Origin: Rhynochetos jubatus
Lineage: Eukaryota; Chordata; Aves; Eurypygiformes; Rhynochetidae
Direction of reading: 5' to 3'
DNA: 64,000 nucleotides
NCBI GenBank assembly: GCA_027574665.1
Contig: CM050650.1
Location: 96,383,086 to 96,447,085, forward strand
The notes under the pieces are model-generated. The model was not told the origin of the DNA, did no database searches, and saw only the letters and a program-made list of their open reading frames with translations. This document shows positions 50,602 to 62,390 of this stretch, piece by piece (within the stretch, counting starts at the first letter, position 1; each line of letters opens with the position of its first letter). A program made the translations under genes and the position numbers.

Positions 50602-51090
50602 GATGGGCCCATTAATTACATATTCACTGTCCTACAGGTGCTAGCATTTAAAATGCACTGATGCATATATCTTGATGAAATTATACAGATTGTGGTCTTT
50701 GCAATTCAAAAGCCATTACAGCTCAAGAGCCTTTTGATATTTCAAGAAGGCATAATCACGACTAGACAAGCTACGTCCACGTTATCAGCAAGAGAGATTA
50801 TAAGGGCACACTGCCTTATGGTCAATAAGAACAATAGCACCTTAAAGCTCTAAGCAATTCCCAGATAGACAAATAGTGACCATATTTTAAAGCAGTCAAA
50901 GCATATGTATTGAGAATGTACATGGGTTTACACAGTCACAGGATGAATGTCCTATATGAATGCCAGGTAATGCAGATGTTATAAAAGGTGCCAACATGTT
51001 TGCACATGCTATGTGGGAACTCAGTTGTCTTTTACAGACCATACATCTGTGAGGTAAAATTCAGTACGTATGTCTTGAATGTAATCAGCT

Positions 51091-51248
51091 GAAGGAAAAG
51101 TGGAAGAGGGAGGAAAGAAAAGAAGGAGTGAGAAAAAGGACGGGGGAAGGAAGATGAAGAAAGGAAAGTGAAGGAGGAAGGAAAAAGAAGGAAAGAAGAA
51201 AGAAAGGGAGAAAGGGAGAGAAGGAGAGGGTGAGAAGAAAAGGTGAGG
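51091..51248. repeat. Purine-only (GA/GGAA) tract
   Basis: 158 nt with only seven pyrimidines, made of irregular GAAA, GGAA, GAGA and GGGA units. Such homopurine-homopyrimidine DNA can form triplex structures. The minus-strand Phe/Ser/Pro-rich open frame over it is a product of composition. Confidence 0.96.
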
Positions 51249-51529
51249 CAATTTCTCTAACACCTCACTATGGCATCAAATCTAATGGTACCCCTCTGCT
51301 CATCAGAGCATCTTGTTGTTCCCTTCTCATGTTGTAACAGCTCAAGATTTGTATAATGACCTAACTTTTGCAATTCACAATAGCCCTGGGAAGAAGTTGT
51401 GATCCTAAGAAACCCACAGTCCCAATCAGACAAGTGTGCTGAAGAATCTCAGCCCATGTAACAACTGATGATGATTCCAGTATCTTAGTTTCATTAATTA
51501 TGAATTCATAAAATGATACAACTTACTTC

Positions 51530-51562
51530 AATTTCACATCTTTGTTAATTTCACATCTTTGT
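51530..51562. repeat. 17-bp tandem duplication
   Basis: The unit AATTTCACATCTTTGTT is followed by a second copy that differs at the last base. Confidence 0.93.
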
Positions 51563-52483
51563 ATTTCACTTATAGCAAGTGCATTCAAGTGTGAAAAAGA
51601 ACCCTTTATAATGAAAGGGATAAAATAGATTTAATACACCAAATAATGTCAGGTATATTTATTATTTTGTGCTTTAAATCATCTAAAAAACATCATGCCA
51701 TTTTCTGGTGTTTTCTTTTATATTCTGATAGTACATGTATCTTTTTCTTTTTCAACTTAGAAAATAAATCAATTATACTGACAGAACTATTTCATTTGAT
51801 GTTGTTGATGTGCTTCGGACTAAATTACAAGTTTAAATTATATATTTCAACAACTGATTGTAAATAGTTTTATTCATATGATTTAAAAGAGTTACATATT
51901 GGTAAAGGCCTTAGTACATAAAATATTTCCATGAGTTCTCAAAAGCAAGAGGTGGAAGAATATGGTTAATATCTCAATACTCTTGATCACAGTACAATTC
52001 AGACTTATCAAAATGGTCTTCTGGGAAACAGGTCTTCTTGAAGAAGCCTTACATTGTGTTTATGTATTAAATTTAGACTTTGGAAAATAACCGCATTTGT
52101 GAAGTGCTAAAATATATAGCAGTATGTATAGGTACAAGTAAAACTGATATTGACATTTCAGAAGTTGGCTTAAAACATTAACTCATGTTATCATTGCTCC
52201 TCACCTGATCAGCACCAGTTTCTGCATATGACTGAAAACAGTATTTGTAAACTTTTTAAAACTAGAAGAATGGTGCTGCAGGTTATACAACTACAGCTTT
52301 TAATATAGGCAAATACAATCACATATAACTAGAAAACATCATCTTTACAAGAGCTTTCATACTTGCAAAAGAAGGGGCTGTTACTTGATCCCATAATTTT
52401 TTAAAAGATGTAAAATTATCAGCAAAAACCAGAAGAGGGTGAAATACCAAAAAAATAATCTAGATCCCATCCCCTTCCTTCAT

Positions 52484-53138
52484 GGGGTTTAGCTATATTT
52501 ATCATCATAGGGCATGTCTGTTGTAAGCTGTTGGCAGTGGGGCTGCAGGGAGGCCCTTGTGAGGAGAGGCTGGGGCTGCTCCATTCCAGCTGGCTCCAAC
52601 CAACCTACCACAGGACATGGCTGAGCCCCAAAGCCATGATGGTGGCATCTCTGGGAAAATGTGTTTAAGAAAGGGCAAAATGTGGCACAAACATAAAGGA
52701 GTGAAGAAAAAAAAAAGTGTGAGAAAGAGCCCTATGAATGCTAAGGTCAGAGAAGCAGGAGTGGAGGAGGTGCTCCAGGTGCTGGAGATTCCCCTGAAGC
52801 CTGTGGAGAGATCACAGTGGAGTAGGTATTTTCCTGCAGCATATATAGTATTCTGGAGTGGAGTAAAGTTAGGCCTGGGAAACATGATGTTTTAATGTTT
52901 GCCTTTGTTTCTGACCACCTAAATCTATTTTAATTACTAATACATTAAATTAATTTTCCCCAAGCTGAGTCTGGTTTACCCACAACAGTAATTGGTAAGC
53001 AACCTGCCTGTCCTTATCTCAACCCACAAGCTTTCTCGTTCTTGTTGTTCTTCCTATTTTCTGGCCCTGTCTTGTGAAGGAGGGGCAGTGACTCAGCAAC
53101 AGGGTGGGCATTTGGCCTTAGCCAAGGTTACACCACCA
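52484..53138 (-). mobile_element. LTR family 1, minus strand, internally deleted
   Basis: The LTR 5' end is at the right, on the minus strand TGGTGGTGTAACCTTGGCTA and GGCCAAATGCCCACCCTG. It is followed on the + strand reading leftwards by GGTAATTGGTAAG-type sequence, GTTTACCCACAACAGTAATT, GAGTCTGG and AAATTAATTTTCCCCAAG. After a gap come GAGGAGGTGCTCCAGGTGCT, TCCCCTGAAGCCTGTGG, GTTTAAGAAAGGGC, TTCCAGCTGGCTCC and GGGGCTGCAGGGAGG. The order is exactly reversed relative to the copy at 34958. The central GCTCCAG repeat array is missing. It lies antisense in the EYS intron. Confidence 0.75.
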
Positions 53139-55950
53139 TCATCATTCATACCAATATTTTTCTCACGTGTTCTTAAAGATCTCCAAAGATGGAGACTTCA
53201 TAATCTCCTAAATAATTCTGTTCTATCCACATCATTATAAGTTTTCTTAACTGATTTACATCTTTTTTGCAGAGTTACGTTTAGTTCTATGACTTGACCA
53301 TAGCAAGCAGAACTGTCTTCCCTATTTACCACAATCTTTGATGTACCTGAAGATGGTTATAGCTCTATTCAGTCTTATGTTTTTTAGTCTAGACTACCCC
53401 AAATATATTAATCTCTTCATTATTTGCTAGGTGCTTTGTTTCAGAATTTTTCTGGGGACTGATAGTAAACTGACTCATCTATAATTTTTTGTATTTTCTT
53501 TTGGTGTTTTGTTTTCCTTTCTGAAGTTTGGCTTTATACTTAAATCTATTATTTCAGTGAAATGAGCTTGTATGCTAGGCAGGGACCTGAAGAGTGTTAG
53601 TTGCATGTTTTTTGAAAAAGTGTGTATATTTGCTGAAGTGTAATAGAACCTACTCACTTAAACCTTAATTCAAATTAAACCCCAAAACCAATCAAGCAAA
53701 AAACACCCTATATATTGTCTTGTTCTGTCAAGAATGAAGACACAAAACATAAACAGAAAGGCTACCTCTGCTTATAATATAGTTTCCTTCTAATAACCCA
53801 AGGGTATGTAAAGTGTCTATCTATCTGTTGCACCATTAAGACAACAATCCTCAGAAAGGCACCATGTATCACTGTATTAATATTTTTGGTATACTGAGAA
53901 AAGATGGTGACAGATGAAAAATCTCCAGATGCTTATACTTCTGAAGAAGGAGGTAGAATTAGCTGCATAATTTTGAGTCTGCTTAATTCAAATGTAAATA
54001 TGGCTAACTAGACCAAACATAGTCAGAAAAGCTTCAGACCAAATGTTAAATAAACTTTCCTTTAATGAGAATGAAACAATACTTAGATATGTAACAATAC
54101 ATTGTAGGATACCAGAGTGATCAGCTGTGCATACCCAGTTCTGAAGCATGGCATCTGCAGAATGAGTTCTTTTTCATGTAGTCTTGTATACACTATAAAG
54201 GCACTTCCAGCCGTGGTACCAGTTACAGGCAGCTTCATTGGCTTGATACACAATTTTGAATCAGTAATTGGCTACTTGTGTGCATTGTACTGTAGTCTTT
54301 GATACGTTTCTGTTCTTTCAAAGCCTCTACTTTGAACCCTCAGTGACCCATGCTACAATCTTGTGATTATTCACTTTTATGTACCTTCTAGTCTGCAATA
54401 GCTCACAGTGCACAACACTGGTGTTTTAAAACAGATTATTGTATATATGTATCACTTTCTCAACTAATTATTATTAATATCTGACTAACTGTGCTTTCTG
54501 TTACAGTTTTAAAGGTACTTCTTTTCAGATTATAGCACAATTATAGTACGAAGTCAGTTGAGACATACATTTTGATCTTATTTGGTCTGCCCTAGAGTTG
54601 CCTGTCTCTCCAATGACAACAAAGATATCTACAGAAAGCAAGATACTAACTTGCATGTCTCAGTTAATTTCATAATATCTGATGGAGAAATTCTCTGGGT
54701 TTTATTTCATTAGCAAAGAAAAACAGGATGAGTCAAACAGTATAAATTAACAGGGAAATAGGGAATGAGAAAATGTTTGGACATTAATTCTAGTTAATGG
54801 TTATTTTAGTTCATTGTTTCAACATCTGGCAGATGCATCATGAAAGTGAATATCATAAATAGTATTCATTAATGAAGTAGCAAGTTCTATAAAACATTTT
54901 TTAAGGGAAAGGTACATGCTGTTTCTCTTACAGCTGCAAAGGACACTGCTATAATGATCTATATATAATAAAATATATATGAAGTATAACAAACAGTAGA
55001 AAACAGTGAGAGCATTTCTGCTTCCTTCCATAGGACCAGAAAACAGCATGCATTTTCTTTTCTTAATTAGCCCTGTACAGAGATGTTATCCAGAAAAACG
55101 GACAGTTCCATACTATAAGTACAATCAGTGAAGAATTAAAAGGATTTAGAGTCAAAACTTAATAATAATATCTTGTGTAATTTAAGAAGAGGGTGAGACC
55201 ACAAAGAAGATGATTATGAAGGAATGGCAGGAAAAGAAAAACAGGAAGAGTTTTGTTCCTATAAAACTGAGTTGAATGATTGTGAGACTTCATGGAAGAT
55301 AGGCTCAAGCTAAGAGACCAAAGATAAATTTGGGTTCAGAGAAAGACATTTTAAATTTATAAACTAGTATTTAAAGAAGAAGAAAAAAAAATGCACTTAA
55401 ACCAAATAAAGAGATAAAATAATGAAAAATAGGAGGAATTGAAGTGGTTGAAATAAAAACAGAGCCACATTTTACAAAAAGCCAAAAGCGAATGTGAGGA
55501 ATACCAGTTATGCATGGGAGTCTAGGGTAGCCAAGGAGGCTGATGAATGAGAGGAAGCTCAAATGTGACATTCTTTGTTAACCATAAACCACAGCAAATA
55601 CCAAGAACAAAAAAGCTTTACCCCAGCACAATGCTGGGCCTGAAATGGGAGACATGCCAAAGGCTCCATTAAGCCCACAAAATATATCAGTATTCATTTT
55701 TATGGAAGTGATTGGATACAGGGGTGATGGATGAATAGACAGATAGGTAGATAATACAAAAAAAAAGAGATTGCTAATGGTTTGACTGTCATTATTCATA
55801 CTTAGCAATCACAGTTGGATTGGTGAAGACACAGCATACATTGCAATATATTGGGTTAATATTGATGAAAACATAGAGATGTAATATTTCTTTTTAGTTC
55901 TGCCTGTGCTGTCATTTCACTTACAGAGTTATAAATTACACTTACGGATA

Positions 55951-56000
55951 GAAAAAAAAAAAAACAAAAAACCCCCCCCAAAAAAAACCCAAACCCACAA
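55951..56000. repeat. A/C-only tract
   Basis: A runs and C runs including a run of nine C, apart from one G at the start. This is the complement type of the G/T tracts elsewhere in the window. Confidence 0.85.
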
Positions 56001-56360
56001 GGTGATAGGAAAATTAAGTTTACACAGCACACTGAAGTCTCACAAACTCTGACAAAGCAAATATTAAAAATAATAGTAATCCTAAAAAGAGGACAAATAG
56101 CATACGAAATAATAAAAGTGACACAGTCAATAAAGGTACTGCCACTCCAAACCACAGACTGTTTAAAATTCTCAACATTAAGCAAGTAAAAATATTAAAA
56201 AAAAAAGTTTGAATCAAAACCACGGTTTATGAGAAAAATTAAAAGGCAGATGTTACTATTTCACAGTGGTGTGATAATAATGACTTATGAAATCCATACA
56301 GAGGAGTAAAAAAGAAATAAGAATGCCATGAAATTGTAAAAATAGGTTATATTGCTTCTT

Positions 56361-56383
56361 CCCCCCCCCCCCTTTTTTTTTTT
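56361..56383. repeat. C12-T11 run
   Basis: Twelve C followed by eleven T. A likely error-prone and length-variable homopolymer pair. Confidence 0.93.
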
Positions 56384-57586
56384 AATTCAGTACCTTACAT
56401 TAATTGAGGTTATAATTCCAGTCATTGTTGTATTAAGGACTGTGAAACCTCAGTGGAATTCTGTACGCATAAATGACTTGCACAGCATGCATTGCATTGA
56501 TGCATGCTAGTATAGCATGCAGGACATACAAACAGGTAGTGTCTAATTAACCAAAATCAGATTTCATGCAAAGGGAACGGTTTTGATAGCACCTACAATA
56601 GCAAAAATATTATGCACACCAACAGAAATCATAGTAACTGACTACTTACCTGTTCATAAAAATGAGTCTTAATATGATGAATTCTTTCATATTCAGAGTG
56701 ATTTTACTGCAGCTTCTCATAGGAAACTGTACAATCCCCACCTTGCTCAAGATTATAAATATCTGGTGAAAAAGCTATTGCAATCAAATAACATATTCAC
56801 CTATAAAAAATCAAAAACATTGTGGTTTGCAAATCTGTATCAGACAACCATGTAGAAAGCTGATTATATTTGGAAACATAACCCTACAAAGACTGTTGCT
56901 TCTGGAAGTGAGGTGTGCAAATATGCAAGAGATAATCAGCAGTGACTTAACAACAACCCATTAATGACTTGAGTACAGAAAATAAAGTTGTGGTAATTAA
57001 ATTTTCTAAATATACCAGTTAGGATGCTCTGTCAAAAAAATAGAAATGTTTTACAAGAAGATTTGGGCAACTTAGATGACTAGATTGATAAAAGCATTAA
57101 ATGTTATACTTTTAATATAAAGTATTTAAAAAAAAAAAATAATTACTAACTCCATAAGCTCATCCATAGATGGAGAGGAAAAACTGTATATTTTGATGGA
57201 TCTGAAAAAAACCCACACAGACCTACCAGTACAGTACCATCATGAATAAAGCAATTGTGATATCATGACATTTGATTTAAGGTATTTTCAACTAACATAT
57301 AGAGGTATTCTCACCTTTACAAAATGCAGTAATAAAGTAAGAAACTCAGTTGAAATCTATTCTGTAAAGTTCTGCTTATCCTCATGCAAGAAAAATGAAG
57401 TAAAACACAAAGAAGACAAGACTATTTGAAGTTTTTTGTAGTCTAGCAAAATACACCATGAGAAGAAATATGATACTACCTTTTCTATTTGGAGTTTGAA
57501 AGTGTTCTGTAATAGTGCTACTCTGAATGTCCTGTAGAACCTAAAACCTAGCTTGTGAAACAACCAACCTGACTAACTGTAAAATT

Positions 57587-57885
57587 AATCATGGAATGTT
57601 TTAGGTTGAAAGTGACATCTGGATGTCATCAGGTTCAAGCACTCTGCTGTAACAGGAACACCTAGAGTCAGTTTCTCAGGACCATGTCCAGATGAGTTTC
57701 AATATCTCTATGGATGGAGACTCCATAACCTCTCTGGGCAACTTGGGCCAGTGTTGTTAATCTCACCATGAAAATGTTTTTCTTGAGAATCAGAACCTCC
57801 TGTGTTTTCAGTTTGTTCCCATTGCCTCTGGTCCTGTTATTGGGCACAGCGGACAGCTCTGTCTTCTTTGCACCCTCCCTTCAAC
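57587..57885 (-). mobile_element. Outer CR1 LINE, 3' piece (interrupted)
   Basis: On the + strand: AATCATGGAATGTTTTAGG, GTTTCTCAGGACCATGTCC, GATGGAGACTCCATAACCTC, GGGCAACTTGGGCCAGTG and CATTGCCTCTGGTCCTG, ending at TTTGCACCCTCCCTTCAAC. This is the reversed 3' end of a CR1 subfamily different from its neighbour. The sequence breaks off in CACCCTCCCTTCA and resumes at 58661 with the expected next bases, so the two pieces are one element split by a later insertion. Confidence 0.88.
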
Positions 57886-58660
57886 TACATAATCATGGTA
57901 TAAGCTAGGTTGGCAAAGACCTTTTAAGATCACTACATCCAAATGGTAACCTAACAATGTCAAATCCACCAATAAACAATGTCCCTAAGTACCTGATTTA
58001 CACATCTTTTAAATACCTCCAAGGATGGTGACTCAATCACTTCCCTGAGCAGCCCATTCCAATGCCTGACATCCCCTTCAGTGAAGATATTTTTCCTAAT
58101 ATCCAATCTGAATTTTCCCTGGAGCAACTTGAGGACATTTCCTCTTGTCTTATCACTTGTCACTGGGGAGAAGAGACTAACACTTACCTCTCTGCAACCT
58201 CCTTTCAGGTAGTTGTAGAGAGCCATAAGGTCTCCCCTGAGCCTCCTCTTCTCCAGGATAAATAATCCCAGTTCCCTCAGCCACCCCTCACAGGGCTTGT
58301 TCTCTAGACCCTTCACCAGCTTCATTGCCCTTCTCTAGGTATGCTCTAGCACCTCAGTGGCTTTCTTATAGTTTAGGACCCAAAGCTGAACACAGTATTC
58401 GAGATGTGGCCTCATCAGTGCCAAGTACAGGTAAGTAATCACTGCCCTGGTCCTGATGGCCACACTGTTCCTGATATAAGCCAGGATGCCACTGGATGTC
58501 TTGACCACCTGGGCACACTGCTGGCTCATATTCAGCTTGCTGTCGACCAACATCCCCACATCCTTTTCTGCCAGGCAGTTTTCCAGCTACTCTTTTCCAA
58601 GTCTGTAGCACTGCATGGGGTTCTTGTAACCCAAGTGTAGGACCCAGAACTTAGCCTTGT
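57886..58660 (-). mobile_element. Inner CR1 LINE, nested insertion
   Basis: A 5'-truncated CR1 on the minus strand, inserted in the older CR1. Its 3' tail is at the left (AATCATGGTATAAGCTAGG, GGCAAAGACCTTTTAAGATC). The coding part on the minus strand has [20 protein letters not shown] at about 58265-58325, [32 protein letters not shown] and [11 protein letters not shown], and upstream [25 protein letters not shown] and [15 protein letters not shown]. Its 5' end is at CCTTGT near 58660. It belongs to the same subfamily as the copy at 61556. Confidence 0.93.
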
Positions 58661-60370
58661 ATTTATATGTACATTGATGAGATCCTCGCAAGCCTTCTCT
58701 TATCTAGGCTCATGTTCCTCAGTCTTTCCTCATAGGAGAGATGCTCCAGTCTGTTAATAATTTTAGTGGCCCTCTGCTGGATTCTCTTCAGTATTTCTGT
58801 GTCTCTTATACTTGGGATTCCAGAACTGGACACAGCACTCCCAGTAAGGCCTCAGTACCAGTGCTGAGTAGAGGGGAAGGATCATTTCCCTCAACCTGCT
58901 GGCAACAGTCCTCTGAACATAGCCCAGGATAACATTAGCTTTTGTGGCAAAAGGAACATTGGTGGTGCTTGTTTGACTGGACCCCCAGGTTCTTCTCCAA
59001 AGAGCTGCTTTCCTGTTGGTCAGCTTCCAGCAAGTACTGGTGTTTGGGATTATTTCTCCCAAGGTACAGGGTTTGACACTTTTCCTTGCTGAGCTGCATG
59101 AAGCTTATGTCAGCCAATTTCTTAAGCCTGTCGAGGTCCCTCTGGGTTACCACACAACTTCCTGGTGTGTCAGGCACTCCTCCCATTTCTGTGTCTCTGC
59201 AAACTTGCTAAGGGCACATTCTGACCCATAATTTAAGATGTTAAACAGTACTGGGCCCACTACTGACCCCTGTGGTACACTGTTGATTACTGGCCTCCAA
59301 GTAGACTTCATGCCACAAGTCATCTCCCTCTGGGTCTGGTCATTCATCCAGTTTTTAGTTCACCTCACTGTCTGCCCATACTTATTTTTTTTTTCATGAG
59401 GATCTTGTGTCAAAAGCCTTGATAATGTCAGGATAGACAATATGCATTCCTCTCCCCTGATCTACCAAGCCAGTCATTTCATTGTAGAAGGTTCTCAGGT
59501 TGGTCATGCCTGACTTCCCCTTGGTGAATCCATGTTCACTACACCTGATTATCATCTTTTCCTTCATGTGTCTGGAAATGGTTTCCAGGATTAGCTGCCT
59601 CACCACCATTGTAGGGATTGAGGTGAGGCTGACCAGCCTGTAGTTCCCTAGGTCCTTTTTCTTACCCTTTTTGAAGATAGGACTGACATTTTGTTTCCTC
59701 CAGTCTTCAGACCCTCTCACAGTTGCCATGATCCTTCAAAGATTATTGTGAGTGGCTTCAAAATGGCATCACCCAGCTCCCAACACTTCTGGGTGCATCT
59801 AATCAGGACCCATGGACTTTTGTTTGTTCAGTTTCCTTAAATATTCCCTGACTTGATCCTCTTCCACCTTTCTCTACTTTTGCCCTGGCCTATGGAGCCT
59901 GGGATTCCTGAAAAATGTTCTTGTTAGTAAACACTGAGGTGAAGAGAACATTCAGTACCTCAAACTCTTACATGACCAGTGTCAATACATCCCTTAGCCC
60001 ATGCAGCAGTCGGCCCATATCTTCCTTGCTCTTCTTTTTGTCACTTATATACTTATAGAAGCCCTTCTTGTTGCCTTTGACATCCCTGGCCAGATTCAAT
60101 TACATTTGTATTCCTCCACTGAATGGCTCACTATATGAACCATCCCACCATGTCTCTGCAACACCAACAAGATCATAGTTGTGTAACAGCACGCAGATCT
60201 CCAATTCCCCATGTTTTTTCCCCACGCTGCATGCATTTGTGCACAAGTACTTCAGTGAATCATCCCAGCGTGTTGATTTCCCAAAAAGGGTCTGTATTTT
60301 ATTTTCATAGATGTGCTTTGTAGGCACTTCCTTTCCATCATGCAAATGTTGGAGGTGATCCCACTAGGCC
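58661..60370 (-). mobile_element. Outer CR1 LINE, RT and endonuclease remainder
   Basis: It continues the element seen at 57587. On the minus strand from the right: an endonuclease start (DSLKYLCTNACSVGKKHGEL, VAETWWDGSY at about 60130-60270) that fuses near 60110 to the RT N-terminal region (LARDVKGNKKGFYKYI), then 59394-59729 with VSPIFKKGKKKDLGNYRLVS, GFTKGKSGMTNLRTFYNEMT and a KAFD motif, then [13 protein letters not shown] at about 59260. The polymerase box is lost: KFAETQKW stands where FADDTKL is expected. Then come [20 protein letters not shown] and VNPK-type sequence, and the C-terminal part to 58661. The endonuclease C-terminal half is deleted. Its left end joins the inner CR1. Confidence 0.9.
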
Positions 60371-61555
60371 ACACCTCATTGTTTTTGCATTCTCTTTCAT
60401 TCACACCTTGAGCACTTGTCAACCCTGTCATTCAGAGTATGCTGGTAACTCTCCCTTCCCCATTTGTTGCTGGTTTAAAGCCCTTCTTACCAAGTCAGCT
60501 GTCCTAATGGCAATAATATCTTTGCCCTACCTATTTAAATTGATCCCATTTCTCCCAAAATGCAGCTTGTTCATTGTTATAAATGTGAATATGCAACATA
60601 GTGCTTTCAAGAGAGCATGGGACCCCACAATCAAAGAAGACCTTTTAGTTCATGTATTCCCATGAAGAATCTCTAACCTGTATTTATCAACAAAAGGTTG
60701 TTAGTTACCTGCATTTGTTGCATAAAAAAAAAAAAAAGGAAAATAACTACTCGTTCTGGCCTGATATTGTATTTAGTTTAGGACCTCCAATGTAAATTTG
60801 TGCCACCAAGTAACATTACACTTTCAGTATAATGTGCTCCTGGTAATGCCATGTAATATTATCAATTCAGTTCACTCAATATCATTCTCACATTAGTCCT
60901 CAATGAATACTAATTGGAAAGAAGAACCAGAAAGTGCAGTTAAAATGATCAGAGAGAAAGAAACACTGAAGAGGAAGAGAAAATTATATAGCTAAAGAAA
61001 ATTAATAGACCACTGCAGAAGAAACTGAGGATTATTGAAGAAATTGGTGATGTTGTAGAACAAACTAAGGTTTATTTAAGAGTTTATTAAGCTTTCATAA
61101 AGAAGCACAAAATGAATGAACATTCTTCGTTATAATACAAAAGAAAGAAATGAATAATAACAGAAGGTTAACATGATAATCTTGTTGCTATGGTAACCAT
61201 AAGAATTGAAATGGTGTCACTGCTGACTTTCACACAGTAGTAAAATAAATATTTCCTGGCAAGGAGAGACTGTATCATATCCACAAGTTGCAATGAGGTT
61301 AGTTATTTCTTGAAAAGCCTTCACACCAAACCACATATTGTGTACTATATGCCAAAGAAAATAACATACCAGCAGCACAGATGATAACAAGGTAAATATT
61401 TTCTTACTGTGAGCATGTGTTATTTCACTTGGCTGCATCCCCATGAACTAATCTTGTGCTGGCTTTCTTCACATAGTAGGTCAGACTTGCAAAACCAACT
61501 TTAAATCACATCATCAACATAAAGGTGGAAATGGTAGTAGTTATATTTGCTTAGC
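60371..61555 (+). other. EYS: EYS intron; first part possibly element-derived
   Basis: From 60371 to about 60665 the sequence is less AT-rich and has the block TTTAAAGCCCTTCTTACCAA, then CCCATTTCTCCCAAAATGCA. It could be a 5' extension of the outer CR1 or another retroelement, but I cannot confirm it. The rest is AT-rich intron with an A run at about 60724-60737. Confidence 0.5.
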
Positions 61556-62390
61556 TAATCTAATTGGACAGGCTAGCTCTATGGGTCAAGGCCAACTGTA
61601 TAAAGTTCAACAAGGCCAAGTGCCGAGTCCTACACTTGGGTCAAAACAGCCCCATGCAATGCTACAGGCTTGGAGAAGAGTGGCTAGAAAGCTGTCCTGT
61701 GGAAAAAGACCTGGGGATGTTGGTCAATAGCCAGCTGAACATGAGCCAGCAGTGTGCCCAGAGCGTCAAGAAGGGCAACGGCATCCTGGCCTACATCAGG
61801 AACAGTGTGGCCAGTAGGACTAGGGAAGAGATTGTCCCCCTCTACTCAGCATGGGTGAGGCTGCACCTCAAATACTGTGTTCAGCTTTGAGTCCTAAACT
61901 GTAAGAAAGCCACTGAGGTGCTGGAGCATGCCTAGAGAAGGGCAATGCAGCTGGTGAAGGGTCTAGAGAACAAGCCCTGTGAGGGGTGGCTGAGGGAACT
62001 GGGGTTGTTTATCCTGGAGAAGAGAAGGCCCAGGGGAAACCTTACGGCTCTCTACAACTACTTGAAAGGAAGTTGCAGAGAGGTGGGTGTTGGTTTCTTT
62101 TCTCAAGTGACAAGTGATAGGACAAGAAGAAATGTCCTCAAGTTGCTCCAGGGGAGGTTTAGTTTGTATGTTAGGAAAAATTTCTTCACGGAAAGAGTTG
62201 TCTGGCATTGGAATGGGCTGCTCAGGGAAGTGATTGAGTCATCATCCCTGGAGGTATTTAAAAGACGTGTGGATGAGATGCTTAGGGTCATTGTTTAGTG
62301 GTGGATTTGGCAGTGTTAGGTTAACAGTTGGACTTGATGATCCTAATGGTCTTTTCCAGCCTAAACGACTCTATGTTTCTATATATGTTA
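61556..62390 (+). mobile_element. CR1 LINE, 5'-truncated, same subfamily as inner copy
   Basis: It begins with [20 protein letters not shown] (61564 on) and runs through [60 protein letters not shown] and LHLKYCVQL to a stop at 61888. After one frame change it has 61945-62298 with [77 protein letters not shown] and [16 protein letters not shown]. The 3' UTR ends in AAACGACTCTATGTTTCTAT. The coding frames are better kept than in most copies, so it is among the younger insertions. It faces the inner copy at 57886. Confidence 0.95.

Larger units (their letters stand above)
46964..52483 (+). other. EYS: EYS intron, middle part
   Basis: About 5.5 kb of mostly AT-rich intron. It contains an unassigned GC-richer segment (47500-48010), a G/T tract (48069-48101), an A run (50576-50601), a purine tract (51091-51248) and a 17-bp tandem duplication (51530-51562), listed separately. 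No exon or transposon is otherwise recognised. Confidence 0.65.
53139..57586 (+). other. EYS: EYS intron, AT-rich
   Basis: About 4.4 kb with no recognised exon or transposon. Low-complexity runs occur at 55951-56000 (A and C runs) and 56361-56383 (twelve C followed by eleven T). Confidence 0.65.

Noticed and set aside
51021..51263. Ser/Phe/Pro-rich minus-strand open frame
   Set aside because: It is the complement of the purine tract, not a coding exon.
55856..56223. Hydrophobic minus-strand open frames resembling membrane proteins
   Set aside because: They overlap the A/C and A runs; the Phe and Leu stretches come from low complexity.
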